A DNA stretch of 64,000 nt from Haloarcula sp. DT43 (GTDB taxonomy: Archaea; Halobacteriota; Halobacteria; Halobacteriales; Haloarculaceae): contig NZ_JAYMGZ010000002.1 of the NCBI RefSeq assembly GCF_037078405.1, positions 310,001-374,000 of the forward strand, in the 5' to 3' direction. This document shows positions 8,957 through 17,287 of the stretch, in pieces. Numbering within the stretch: the stretch's first letter is position 1; every line of letters starts with the position of its first letter. The notes under the pieces were generated by a model, which saw only the letters and a list, made by a program, of their open reading frames with translations, was not told where the DNA came from and did not search any database. The position numbers and the translations under genes are program-made.

Positions 8957-9763
8957 TTACGGCGGCCCGACCGGCGTCGCCTCGGCCCAGTGTTCCTCGA
9001 ACGCCTTGCTGATGTCGGCGGTGAAGTCGGAGTCTTTCATGTCGATGACGCCGAACGTCTCCTCGCGGCCGAGGGGATGGGGGACCTCGATGCAGACCTC
9101 GACGCTGTCAAGTAGCTCGAAGGTGGTCCGGATGTTTGGGCTGGCGCGGGCGCTGTAGTTGTCGTAGTGGAAGAGCCGCTCGTAGTACTCGCGGTTGGCC
9201 TCGTCGGGCAGGCTCTCGAAGAGGTCCGGTCGGACGAGCAGAGACACGTCCACGCCCCGCTCCAGCGCCGCTTCGAGCTCCTCGACGATTCGCTCCGTGC
9301 CCGAGAGGATGTCGACCTGGCGGGCGGGTGCCGACCCGACCATCACTATCTCGTCGTCGGCGGCGGCCAGACGCTCCAACAGCAGGTCGAGCGAGTCCTC
9401 GGGGCCGACGGCGGCCGTCCAGAACGGCTCCTCGACGGGGTCGGCCGACTCAAGCTGGGACGAGAGGTCGTCGACGATGTCTTCGTACTGGCCGACCTTC
9501 TCCTGGAGTTCGCGTTTCTTGTCTTCGAGCAGGCGGTCAAGCGCCGTGTCCGGCTCGACCGCGACGTATTTCTTGGGCCGGCTGGCGGTCTGGCTGCGGA
9601 CCAGGTTGTACGTTTCGAGGCTGTTGAGCACGTCGTAGATGCGGCCCATCGGCACGTCGCTGGCCCGTGACAGTTCCTTGGCCGTCGTCGGCCCCGTCTC
9701 CAGCAGCGACCGGTAGGCTCTGGCCTCGTACTCGGAGAGCCCGAGGTCTCTGAGACTGGACAT
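8957..9763 (-). CDS. TrmB-family transcription regulator
   Basis: This 268-residue protein has an N-terminal winged helix (LRDLGLSEYEARAYRSLLET, then LSRASDVPMGRIYDVLNSLE). A coiled segment (about residues 80-105) and a C-terminal phospholipase-D-like sensor fold follow (FWTAAVGPEDSLDLLLERLA onwards). This layout is that of the short TrmB regulators, several of which control sugar or central carbon genes in haloarchaea. The start at MSSLRDLGLSEYEA was chosen because the family begins there. It is downstream of the DUF255 gene on the same strand with an 81-bp gap. CGTTT repeats at 9803-9824 lie just upstream of its promoter. Confidence 0.9.
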   Translation of the reverse strand: MSSLRDLGLSEYEARAYRSLLETGPTTAKELSRASDVPMGRIYDVLNSLETYNLVRSQTASRPKKYVAVEPDTALDRLLEDKKRELQEKVGQYEDIVDDLSSQLESADPVEEPFWTAAVGPEDSLDLLLERLAAADDEIVMVGSAPARQVDILSGTERIVEELEAALERGVDVSLLVRPDLFESLPDEANREYYERLFHYDNYSARASPNIRTTFELLDSVEVCIEVPHPLGREETFGVIDMKDSDFTADISKAFEEHWAEATPVGPP

Positions 9764-9802
9764 ACCTCTACATCCGGCCACACCTCTGAAAAACTTATCG
9801 GG

Positions 9803-9824
9803 CGTTTACCGTTTGTCAACGTTT
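9803..9824 (-). promoter_or_regulatory. Three CGTTT/AAACG repeats upstream of the trmB-like gene
   Basis: On the plus strand CGTTT occurs at 9803-9807, 9810-9814 and 9820-9824. The last two copies are one helical turn (10 bp) apart. A TATA-like sequence (reverse complement of AAACTTATCG, 9791-9800) lies between the repeats and the gene start at 9763. This is the place for an activator or autoregulator of the TrmB-like gene. Binding is inferred only. Confidence 0.35.
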
Positions 9825-9844
9825 CCGGTCGTTGAATCCGGCCG

Positions 9845-11458
9845 TCAGTTCTCGCCGGTCAGCGCGGCTTCGAGCTCGGTCGGGGTCGTCCCCTCGGCGA
9901 CGATAGCGTCGCCGTCGAGGAGCCGCACCGTGCCGTCGCCGTCCGGCTCCGGGACGACGGTGGTCTCGTGGTCGGCCAGCCGCAGCGCCGCGCGGTGGAG
10001 GTCGGTCCCCGCGTCGGTGCCGACGGTGAGCGTCTGTGGCTGCTGGAGCCGGGCCGCGACGCCGGCGTAGCCGGCCACCTCGACGCCCATGCGCTCGGCC
10101 GCCCCGGCGAAGGACTCGACGGCCGCGAGCGCCGCGTTGCGGTACCGGTCCTCGCCGGTGAGCGCCGCGAGGTCGACCAGCGCGTCGGCCAGTTCCACCG
10201 TCGCGTCGAGGGGATGGAGCGAGCGGCCACAGAGCCCCGCCCCGCTGTCGGGCCCGTCGCGGAACGCGCCGCCGCCCTGCTGTCGGTTCTCGATGGTCCA
10301 GTCGGCGACCGCTCTCGCCGGCCCCGGTTCGCCCAGGACCTGCCAGCTCGTCGTCAGCCCCTGGAGAAGCTGGGCCTGGTCCAGCAACAGGCCGGTGTCG
10401 CTGTCCGCGCCGTCGTAGTGGGCCACCTCGCCGCTGTCGACGAGGGACTCACAGACGGCGTCCCGTGCGCGAGTCGCGTACCGCCGGGCGCGCTCGTCGT
10501 CGGTGTAGGCCGCGACCCACAGCAGGGCGTCGATGGCGAGCCCGTTGCGGTCGGCGAATACCGTCTCGTCGACGTTCGGCGGCACCGTCCCCTCGCGCTC
10601 GCTCGGCTCCAGCCGGTAGTACTCGTCGGAGCCGGCCTGGCTCGCGGCGAAGGCGTCGCCGGCCCACAGCGTCGTCGTGAGGTAGTCGACGGTCCGCTGG
10701 GCGGCGTCCCGGTACGCCTCGGTCCCGGTGTACCGGTAGCCGTGGGCGAACGCCCGGACCAGCGCGGCGTTCTCGTCCAGCAGTTTCTCCCGCCGTGGGT
10801 TCCCCCAGTTGCGCTCCGTCGCGTACCGGAAGAAGCCGCCGTCGTAGGTGTCGAGCAAGTGCGTGCGAATCGCTTCGAGCGTCCGGGTGGCCTGGTCCCG
10901 CGCCCGGACGAGGGCGAACTCCACGGTCCGCGGCAGCGGGAACTTCACGTCGGCCCCCCAGCCGCCGAACTCGTCGTCGAACGCGCCGAGCAGTTGCTCG
11001 ACCATGTGCTCCTCGATACGCGGCCGGAGTTCGCCGGCCGGCGGCGATTCGTCCTGGAGCTGTCTGGGGACCGACCCCGCCGCCGCGCCCTGGGCGTCCC
11101 AGGACTCCCGGACGGAGTCCAGGATGCCGCGGAACCCGTCCGGCCCGAGGAACGTCGCCCCGGTGATGACCTCGCCGTCGGGGGTCAGGAACACCGTCGA
11201 CGGGAACCCGCCCATCGTGTACCGCTCCCGGACGCGTGGATTGCGGTCGGCGTCGACGCGGACCGGGACGAACCCGTCGTTGATGTTGGCCGCGATGCGG
11301 GGTTCGCCGAACGTCCCCCGGTCCATCGCCCGACACTCGGCGCTCCACGGGACCGTCAACGCCAGCAGCACCGGCTTCCCCGACTCGGCGGCGTCCTCGA
11401 AGGGGGCCGGTCCCCACTCGCGCCACTCGACCTTCGTGTCGCGTGCGTACTCGTCCAT
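9845..11458 (-). CDS. DUF255/YyaL-family thioredoxin-fold protein with altered active site
   Basis: This 537-residue protein has an N-terminal thioredoxin-like domain (about residues 5-130) followed by an alpha/alpha-barrel region like six-hairpin glycosidases. That is the layout of the DUF255 (YyaL, SPATA20) family. Family members normally have CHWCHVM in the thioredoxin domain. Here the aligned sequence is SAECRAM (residues 39-45), so the first cysteine is Ser39 and only Cys42 remains. Family function is poorly known. The start (MDEYARDTKVEWREW) agrees with the family; further upstream codons overlap the opposite P450 gene. It is divergent from the P450 gene. Confidence 0.82.
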   Translation of the reverse strand: MDEYARDTKVEWREWGPAPFEDAAESGKPVLLALTVPWSAECRAMDRGTFGEPRIAANINDGFVPVRVDADRNPRVRERYTMGGFPSTVFLTPDGEVITGATFLGPDGFRGILDSVRESWDAQGAAAGSVPRQLQDESPPAGELRPRIEEHMVEQLLGAFDDEFGGWGADVKFPLPRTVEFALVRARDQATRTLEAIRTHLLDTYDGGFFRYATERNWGNPRREKLLDENAALVRAFAHGYRYTGTEAYRDAAQRTVDYLTTTLWAGDAFAASQAGSDEYYRLEPSEREGTVPPNVDETVFADRNGLAIDALLWVAAYTDDERARRYATRARDAVCESLVDSGEVAHYDGADSDTGLLLDQAQLLQGLTTSWQVLGEPGPARAVADWTIENRQQGGGAFRDGPDSGAGLCGRSLHPLDATVELADALVDLAALTGEDRYRNAALAAVESFAGAAERMGVEVAGYAGVAARLQQPQTLTVGTDAGTDLHRAALRLADHETTVVPEPDGDGTVRLLDGDAIVAEGTTPTELEAALTGEN

Positions 11459-11539
11459 ACCTGCTCTGGGCGGTGGGCGTACAAAGGCCCTCTCACTCCC
11501 GGCGAAAGACCGATTTGCGGGGCGACCCAAGCGCCGGCG

Positions 11540-12916
11540 ATGGATACCCCGCAGGCTCGTCACGAAATCCCGGACCCGGTCACGCCGGGCGACCGGCCGC
11601 CCCGCCTCGGCCGCGTCCCGTTCCTCGACAACACCGTCGCGATGCTGCGTGACCCGCTCGGGTTCTACGACCGTGCCGGCGCTCACGACGCTGACGTGGT
11701 GGGGTACAGCGTCGCCGGGACGACGGGCTGTTTCGTCTGCCATCCCGACCTCGTCGAGCAGGTGCTTGTGACCGACGCCGACGCCTACGAGAAGGGTCGG
11801 CTCCTCCAGGACACGCTCGGCCAGTTCATCGGAGAGGGGCTGTTCCTGCTGGAGGGCGAGGAGTGGCAGCGCCAGCGGACGGCGCTCCAGCCGGCGTTCT
11901 ACCGGGAGCGCATCGCCGCCTACGGCGACACGATGACCGCGTTCGCCGACCGGACGGCGACGGACTGGCACGACGGCCAGCGTCTCGACGTGCGCCCACA
12001 GATGCAGTCGCTGACGCTGAACATTCTCGGCAAGACCCTGCTCGACGTGGACATCGAGACCACCGCGGGCGCGCTGGAACCGCTGCTGGACGCGTTGCGC
12101 GAGCGCCTGGACCCGCGGTCGCTGTCGGCGTATCTCCCGCTGTGGGTCCCGACGCAGACGAACCGCGTCGTCAATCGCTCGCTAGCCGAGTTCCAGGCCA
12201 CGCTCGACGACGTCATCGCCGCCCGCCAGCGCGAGGCCGACCGCGCCCGCGAGGCCCGTGACGACGTGCTTTCCCTGCTGCTCTCGCTCGACGACGAGAC
12301 GATGGACCGCGAGCGACTGGGCCACCAACTGTTGACCTTCCTCGTCGCCGGCCACGACACGACGGCGTTGACGCTGACTTACGCCTGGTTCCTGCTGGCG
12401 AACAATCCCGACTGCCAGCGCCGCCTGCACGAGGAACTCGACGCGACGCTGGGGGACCGGCAGCCGACGCCCGAAGACCTGTTCGACCTGCCGTATCTCG
12501 ACGCCGTGGTGAACGAGGTGCTCCGGCTGTACCCGCCGGCCTTCACCGTGTTCCGCCAGCCGACGGAGCCGGTGACGCTGGGCGGGTACGAGCTCTCCAC
12601 CGACGCACAGCTCACCCTCCCGCAGTGGCTCGTCCACCGCGACGACCGCTGGTACGACGCGCCAGACGCGTTCCGCCCCGAGCGCTGGAGCGACGGCCTC
12701 GAAGCGTCCCTTCCGGACTACGCCTACTACCCGTTCGGGGGCGGCCCGCGCCACTGCATCGGGATGCGCTTCGCCCGGATGGAGGCCAAGCTCGCGCTGG
12801 CGACCATCGCTCAGCAGTACGCCGTCGAAGCGGTCACCGAACCGCCGCTGTCGCTGGCGATGCAGATAACGCTGAGCCCTACGGAGCCCGTCGAGGTCCG
12901 ACTGCGCGAGCGGTGA
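11540..12916 (+). CDS. Cytochrome P450
   Basis: This is a 458-residue soluble P450 with no membrane anchor. The I-helix oxygen-activation motif is AGHDTT (residues 270-275), the K-helix ExxR is in NEVLRLYPPAF, and the heme-binding loop is FGGGPRHCIGMRFA with the thiolate ligand Cys406. It resembles CYP102/CYP4-like haloarchaeal P450s, which oxidise lipids or other hydrophobic compounds. No ferredoxin or reductase gene is adjacent. The start MDTPQARHEIPDPVTPG gives a proline-rich hinge and normal P450 length. A much longer open frame upstream is the shadow of the opposite gene. The substrate is unknown. Confidence 0.95.
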   Translation: MDTPQARHEIPDPVTPGDRPPRLGRVPFLDNTVAMLRDPLGFYDRAGAHDADVVGYSVAGTTGCFVCHPDLVEQVLVTDADAYEKGRLLQDTLGQFIGEGLFLLEGEEWQRQRTALQPAFYRERIAAYGDTMTAFADRTATDWHDGQRLDVRPQMQSLTLNILGKTLLDVDIETTAGALEPLLDALRERLDPRSLSAYLPLWVPTQTNRVVNRSLAEFQATLDDVIAARQREADRAREARDDVLSLLLSLDDETMDRERLGHQLLTFLVAGHDTTALTLTYAWFLLANNPDCQRRLHEELDATLGDRQPTPEDLFDLPYLDAVVNEVLRLYPPAFTVFRQPTEPVTLGGYELSTDAQLTLPQWLVHRDDRWYDAPDAFRPERWSDGLEASLPDYAYYPFGGGPRHCIGMRFARMEAKLALATIAQQYAVEAVTEPPLSLAMQITLSPTEPVEVRLRER

Positions 12917-12979
12917 GCGACCGCCGGTCGACGGCTCCGCTCTCGAAAGGCGTTTGGGGGCGGACCTGCAAGCGGTGGT

Positions 12980-13525
12980 ATGCTCCGGGTCATCGGGCTG
13001 TTGCTGCTCATCCCGCTGTTCGACATCGTGTTGCTGGTGACGGTCGCGATACCGTTCCTCGGCCCGCTCGTGACGGTCGCGCTCGTCGTCCTGACGGCGC
13101 TGGTCGGCATGCTGCTGGTCCGTGCCGAAGGCCGTGCGACGCTCCGGCAGATACAGCAGCGGCTCGCGGTCGGCGAACTCCCGACCGACGAACTCATCGA
13201 CGGCGGCCTCCTCATCGCCGCCGGCGCGTTCTTCCTCACGCCCGGTCTGGTGACCGACTTCGTCGGCCTCCTGCTCGCGGTGCCGTTCACCCGTTACCCC
13301 GTCCGTGCAGCCACGCGGCGCTGGGTCGTCCAGCCCTACGTCGACGCCAAGACCGGCGGCTTCGCCAGCGGTCAGGTGTACGTCGGCGGCTTCCCCAACG
13401 ACGACGGCCCCGCCGGTCCCGGCCCGAACGGTCCGGACGGTGGCTCGGGTCCCGGCTCCGCCGGCGGCTCCTTCGACCCCGACGAAGCCACCGACGTCGA
13501 CTTCGAAGACAACGACGAAAACTGA
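12980..13525 (+). CDS. fxsA: FxsA-family membrane protein
   Basis: This 181-residue protein has about three or four membrane segments in its first 115 residues. These include LLLLIPLFDIVLLVTVAI and the FxsA hallmark GGLLIAAGAFFLTPGLVTDF. A glycine, proline and acid-rich tail of about 45 residues follows. FxsA of E. coli relieves phage F exclusion by PifA; the archaeal role is unknown. The tail is longer than in bacterial FxsA and probably disordered. The gene starts 63 bp after the P450 stop on the same strand, so they may be co-transcribed. Confidence 0.87.
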   Translation: MLRVIGLLLLIPLFDIVLLVTVAIPFLGPLVTVALVVLTALVGMLLVRAEGRATLRQIQQRLAVGELPTDELIDGGLLIAAGAFFLTPGLVTDFVGLLLAVPFTRYPVRAATRRWVVQPYVDAKTGGFASGQVYVGGFPNDDGPAGPGPNGPDGGSGPGSAGGSFDPDEATDVDFEDNDEN

Positions 13526-13606
13526 AGCCCTGACGCGGTTTCACATCCCCAACCGCCAGCGAAACGTTACCCTTTTCAATACCCCTCGGGTACAGACGAA
13601 TGCGTC

Positions 13607-13680
13607 GGGCCAATAGCTCAATCAGGTTGAGCGCTCGGCTGATAACCGGGAGGTTCGCGGTTCAAATCCGCGTTGGCCCA
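13607..13680 (+). tRNA. tRNA-Ile (anticodon GAU)
   Basis: This 74-nt tRNA has no intron. The acceptor stem GGGCCAA pairs with TTGGCCC (13673-13679), followed by discriminator A at 13680; CCA is not encoded. The anticodon arm is CTCGG-CTGATAA-CCGGG with GAT at 13641-13643. The T arm is GCGG-TTCAAAT-CCGC. A TATA-like TTTTCAATA (13573-13581) lies about 30 bp upstream. It stands alone, not in an rRNA operon. Confidence 0.97.
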
Positions 13681-13790
13681 CTATTCTCGACGCGTCCTGA
13701 TGCCGTCTGAGAGCCGGCTACGTCGTGACTCGGGCCCCGGGTAGGTCGCCCACCGGAAAAATTTCGGCCCGGCGACCAATCAGTGGCTGT

Positions 13791-14648
13791 ATGCGACGAC
13801 GCCAGGTCCTCGCGAGCGGAACAGCCCTCCTCTCGGTTCCCGTCGCGGGCTGTGGGCATCCGTCGGTCGTCCTCGACATGGACGAAGCGACGGCGGCCGA
13901 CATCGTCGACGAGGTTTCGATGTCGCCCGAGCCACAGTCGGTGGAGCACAGGGTCGTCTCCGAAGCCATCGAAAACGGCTCGGCGACGCGCCGGGGTCGC
14001 TACGAACTGTTCGACCGCACCGACACGGTCCGCATCGGCGACGCCTTCTACGAGGTTTCGGAGACGGCGCTCGCCACCGGCGAGGTGACGGTCTACGACG
14101 TCCGAATCGACTTCGACCCAGCCGACGCGACGGCGACGGTGGGCGAAATCGCCTACGAGGCGTTACCGGCGGTGGACCGAGAGCGCCTCGGCCCGATACT
14201 CTCGGACGACGACCCGCCCACCGGGGACAGGTACGACGTGGGAATCGCGTACGGAACCGCTGCCGAGGTGGGCAACGAGTCGGTGTTCGTCCCCGAACAG
14301 CAGTACGATATCGTCGTCCGCGACGACGAGCGCTACCGGGTCGCCGTCGAGACGCGGACCGCATCGGAGACCGAATACCGCTACGAGGCCACGCGGGTCG
14401 CGTCCGGCGTCGATCCGTTTGCCGACCGGGTACGAGACCGGTATCTGTTCGCGCTGACGGGGCTCTCCGACGCCGAGCGCGAGGTCGTCGAGGCGGCCAT
14501 CGACGGCGGTTACTTCGAGGACGACGAGGCGTTCCGGTCGGTGACGGACCGCATCCGGGGCCACGAGGGCATCGAGGTCACGGACAGCTACGGGACGTGG
14601 CTCCTGGCGTACGAGGGGACCGAGTACCTCACGTACGTCGAGTGGTAG
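13791..14648 (+). CDS. Tat-exported lipoprotein of unknown function
   Basis: This 285-residue protein begins MRRRQVLASG and has a lipobox LSVPVAGC with Cys21, a twin-arginine lipoprotein signal. The mature protein would be anchored outside the membrane. The rest is acidic, has no membrane segments and no recognisable catalytic motif. A late block, VEAAIDGGYFEDDEAFRSVT, is typical of haloarchaeal conserved lipoproteins. ATG 13791 directly precedes the twin arginines, so the start is secure. It follows the tRNA gene by 110 bp and is convergent with the phosphatase gene. Function unknown. Confidence 0.8.
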   Translation: MRRRQVLASGTALLSVPVAGCGHPSVVLDMDEATAADIVDEVSMSPEPQSVEHRVVSEAIENGSATRRGRYELFDRTDTVRIGDAFYEVSETALATGEVTVYDVRIDFDPADATATVGEIAYEALPAVDRERLGPILSDDDPPTGDRYDVGIAYGTAAEVGNESVFVPEQQYDIVVRDDERYRVAVETRTASETEYRYEATRVASGVDPFADRVRDRYLFALTGLSDAEREVVEAAIDGGYFEDDEAFRSVTDRIRGHEGIEVTDSYGTWLLAYEGTEYLTYVEW

Positions 14649-14680
14649 CCGGGGTCGGGGACGCCGGCTGCCGGGGTCCG

Positions 14681-15094
14681 TTAGTCGGTATGCTCGTCGA
14701 ACAGGTCGGCGACGCGCGCCGCTATCTCGTCTCGGATTTCCCGCACTCGCTCGACGGACTGTCCGTGTGGGTCGTCCAGCGCCCAGTCGCGGACCGCCAC
14801 GTCGGCGTCGAGGTCGAGCGTCGAACACCCCATCGTCGCGACGACGGTGCAACTGTTGAGTTCGTCGTCCGAAACCGCCCGCGGGACCCGGTCGGACAGG
14901 TCGATATCCACCTCTCGCATGGCTTCGACGACCTCCGGATGCACTTCGTCCGCGGGGTCCGTGCCTCCGGTCAGGATTTCGACCTCGTCGTCGAGCCCGC
15001 GACGGGTCCGTTCTCGCTCGGCGAACGCCGCGGACATCTGACTCCGACCGGCGTTCTGGACGCAGACGAACCCGAACCGTAGCGTATCAGCCAT
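14681..15094 (-). CDS. Low-molecular-weight phosphatase / ArsC-type arsenate reductase
   Basis: This 137-residue protein begins MADTLRFGFVCVQNAGRSQM. The loop CVQNAGRS matches the CX5R(S/T) active site, with Cys11 as nucleophile and Arg17. A DP-type catalytic acid is in RDWALDDPHGQSVERVREIR near residue 108, and an internal cysteine is in VATMGCSTLDLD. The NAGRSQM form is typical of thioredoxin- or mycothiol-coupled arsenate reductases. The alternative is a protein tyrosine phosphatase. No ars operon genes are adjacent. The start was chosen at the family N-terminus; about 24 upstream codons are excluded. Confidence 0.85.
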   Translation of the reverse strand: MADTLRFGFVCVQNAGRSQMSAAFAERERTRRGLDDEVEILTGGTDPADEVHPEVVEAMREVDIDLSDRVPRAVSDDELNSCTVVATMGCSTLDLDADVAVRDWALDDPHGQSVERVREIRDEIAARVADLFDEHTD

Positions 15095-15306
15095 ACCGGA
15101 CTGTTCCTGGCGAGCGGAATAACCCTTCCTAAGACCGCTATTGTGGGCTATATATTCGGCGGCCACCGTCCGCTCCGGACGCCGGTCATCCGGAGGGACT
15201 GCGAGCCGCCGAGTGGGGGCCGTCCGGCGGGAGACACGTCGGCGAACCTATATTCCCTCCAGATTGAGGGCGCGCGCCTTCGGTCGTCCCCGTCCGTGCC
15301 TGCCAC

Positions 15307-15462
15307 ATGCCGGAGTACCGCTTCGCGTGTCCCGACTGTGGTGCGTGTACGACGGTCGACGGCGGCGTTCGGGAGCGCTTGCTGGCGGTCGGGTGTCCGG
15401 TCTGTGCCGAACCGGCCGACGCCCGGGCGTTCGTCGAAGTCCCGGCACACACCGACACCTGA
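15307..15462 (+). CDS. Small zinc-ribbon protein, 51 residues
   Basis: Reading ATG 15307 to TGA 15462 gives a 51-residue protein that starts MPEYRFACPDCGACTTVDG and carries a second CPVC pair near residue 30. The two CxxC pairs form a rubredoxin-like zinc ribbon, a common type of small haloarchaeal protein. It has strong third-position GC bias, which supports real coding. It lies between the divergent phosphatase gene and the convergent nreA. Its role is unknown; nucleic acid or protein binding is possible. It is easily missed because of its length. Confidence 0.75.
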   Translation: MPEYRFACPDCGACTTVDGGVRERLLAVGCPVCAEPADARAFVEVPAHTDT

Positions 15463-15474
15463 CGGGTCGGTCGA

Positions 15475-16752
15475 TTAGAAATCGCTCAGCTGCGACTGGA
15501 GCCCGGCGACGAGTTCGGACTTGCGCCGCAGTCCGCCGAGGCTGACCGGAAGTTGGTCGGCGATAGCCGTCAGCGCCTGTCGGAAGGACTGGGCGGTCCC
15601 GGGTTCCCCGTCGAAGGCGTTCCGGACGCCCTCGCGGACCTGCCAGACGCCGACCGGGGCCCAGTAGTCGTCGGTAATCTCCCGCAGCACCAGACACTTC
15701 GCCTGCCTGTCGCGCTCCTGGAGGTGTTCGAGGACGCCGAGCCGCGCCGCGTAGTACGCCCCGGCCGTCTCCTCGACGTAGGCGGTCCGTCCCTCGTAGC
15801 CCTCGTGGGCACTGGACATGTAGTAGCCGGTTTCGGGTCGCGGATTCCAGACGCTCTGGGGCGCTTTCATCTCGACGAGTTCGAACTCCCAGCGGCCGGG
15901 CGCGAGCACGACCCAGTAGCGGTTCCCCATGTACTCGTTGTACCACACCTCCGGCTTGTCGATGGTGTCGGCGTTGCGCAGCGTCCCGCGGACGTACTGG
16001 CCGACCGTGTCGTCGACCGCCGTAATCGACCACCGCGTCGGCACCAGCGACCGCTCGCTGGCCTGCCCGAGCGCGCCCGCCGAGAGGATGGTGTTGATGT
16101 CGTAGACGTCGAACCCCCGTCGGTACAGGTACGCCATCGCGCCCTCCGCGCGCCAGTCGTCGTCCGACAGCGTCTTCTCGACCGGCCGGGGGACGTGGGG
16201 GTTCTCCGCCAGGTCGGCCCCCGTCGCGTGTGCTCGCGGCCCCGTCGGCGTTCCGACGTCGTCGAACGCCACGTCCAGCTCCGGCGTGCCGTCGAGTCCG
16301 ACCTCCACGTCGACGGGGTGGTCCGCGATGGCGACCTCCCGCTGGACGCCGACGAAGCCGTTCCAGACGTCGTGGACGCCGCCGCGTCCGCTACTGACCG
16401 AGTCGACCGACGCCGTCTGCGTGGAGTTGACCATCCCGGTCCGGCGCTGGAGCACGTCCTCGATGCCCAGCCCCTCCTGGTACCACTCGCCGCTGGTCGC
16501 GAACCCGGCAGCCGCGGCGTCGGTGTCGACCGGGGAGAGCAGGCCCGTCGAGACGTTCGGATACCCCGAGCGGCCGACGAATATCTCCGGGGCCGTCGAC
16601 CCGAACAGCGAATCGCCCTGCACCGCGGCCTCGAACTGCCGCTCGACGTCTTCGAGGTGGTCGGTGATGGCGTAGGACTTCTCCGCTGCGAGGCGTCGCC
16701 GCTGTGCGGCTTCGTCCTCTTCGAACCCCTCGATGAACTCGTCGAGTTGCAT
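15475..16752 (-). CDS. nreA: DNA repair protein NreA
   Basis: This 425-residue protein is of the archaeal Nre (DUF650/DUF651) family. Conserved blocks include EIFVGRSGYPNVSTGLLSPV, NSTQTASVDS and WYNEYMGNRYWVVLAPGRWE. The last seven residues, QSQLSDF (419-425), form a PCNA-interacting box (QxxLxxF), as known for haloarchaeal NreA, so it likely acts at the sliding clamp in repair of DNA damage. Deletion of NreA genes in Haloferax causes mitomycin C sensitivity according to published work. It has no N-terminal zinc finger, unlike NreB. It is a single gene, convergent with the zinc-ribbon gene. Confidence 0.93.
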   Translation of the reverse strand: MQLDEFIEGFEEDEAAQRRRLAAEKSYAITDHLEDVERQFEAAVQGDSLFGSTAPEIFVGRSGYPNVSTGLLSPVDTDAAAAGFATSGEWYQEGLGIEDVLQRRTGMVNSTQTASVDSVSSGRGGVHDVWNGFVGVQREVAIADHPVDVEVGLDGTPELDVAFDDVGTPTGPRAHATGADLAENPHVPRPVEKTLSDDDWRAEGAMAYLYRRGFDVYDINTILSAGALGQASERSLVPTRWSITAVDDTVGQYVRGTLRNADTIDKPEVWYNEYMGNRYWVVLAPGRWEFELVEMKAPQSVWNPRPETGYYMSSAHEGYEGRTAYVEETAGAYYAARLGVLEHLQERDRQAKCLVLREITDDYWAPVGVWQVREGVRNAFDGEPGTAQSFRQALTAIADQLPVSLGGLRRKSELVAGLQSQLSDF

Positions 16753-16852
16753 CTGTCACGCCTTCGGCCCTCCCCGATAAGAACCTTTCCGGCGGGCCGT
16801 GTGGGAGCAACTCTTACGGGGTTGGGTTGAGTAACAACAGGTGATATAAATC

Positions 16853-17248
16853 ATGGTAGATACAACGAAGTGGGTCCTGTTCGGTGCGACGCTCGTCAGC
16901 ATCGTCGTCATCTTCGTGTCGGCGCTCATTCCAGTCGCGTACCAGCAGGCGCTGGTCAATCTGCTAGTCGGGGAACTCGCGGCCATCACGCTCGCACACT
17001 CCGCCTACCGCGTCTCCTCGGGCAAACAAGTGAGTCCGTTCGCGGGGTCGGTAGCCGTCCTGTCCGGTGTCATCCTGTTTCTCTCGCCGCTCTTCATCGA
17101 GCCCGTCGACCCCATCCTGTCGGTGATGTTCGCCGCCGGTGCCGTCATCGTCGTCGGTGGGCTGGCCGGCGTCCTGGGTCGGATACTGGGCGGCGAAGAG
17201 GGCCGCCAGACCGGTGCCGAGCGAATCAGCCGGAACGCCGGGAACTGA
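16853..17248 (+). CDS. Four-TM membrane protein, unknown function
   Basis: This 131-residue protein has four predicted membrane segments (about residues 7-27, 34-54, 64-82 and 88-109) and a short polar tail. No catalytic motif or named family is recognised. An AGGTGA sequence sits 8 bp before the ATG, a good ribosome binding site in a genome where many genes appear leaderless. It is divergent from nreA and ends 39 bp before rnhA. Function unknown. Confidence 0.72.
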   Translation: MVDTTKWVLFGATLVSIVVIFVSALIPVAYQQALVNLLVGELAAITLAHSAYRVSSGKQVSPFAGSVAVLSGVILFLSPLFIEPVDPILSVMFAAGAVIVVGGLAGVLGRILGGEEGRQTGAERISRNAGN

Positions 17249-17256
17249 CCGGAACG

Positions 17257-17262
17257 TCTATA
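17257..17262 (+). promoter_or_regulatory. TATA box of rnhA
   Basis: TCTATA is centred about 28 bp before the rnhA ATG (17288), which implies a leaderless or nearly leaderless transcript for rnhA and the overlapping gene after it. Confidence 0.5.
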
Positions 17263-17287
17263 CCGACGGGTCGGCCACCCTCGGACG

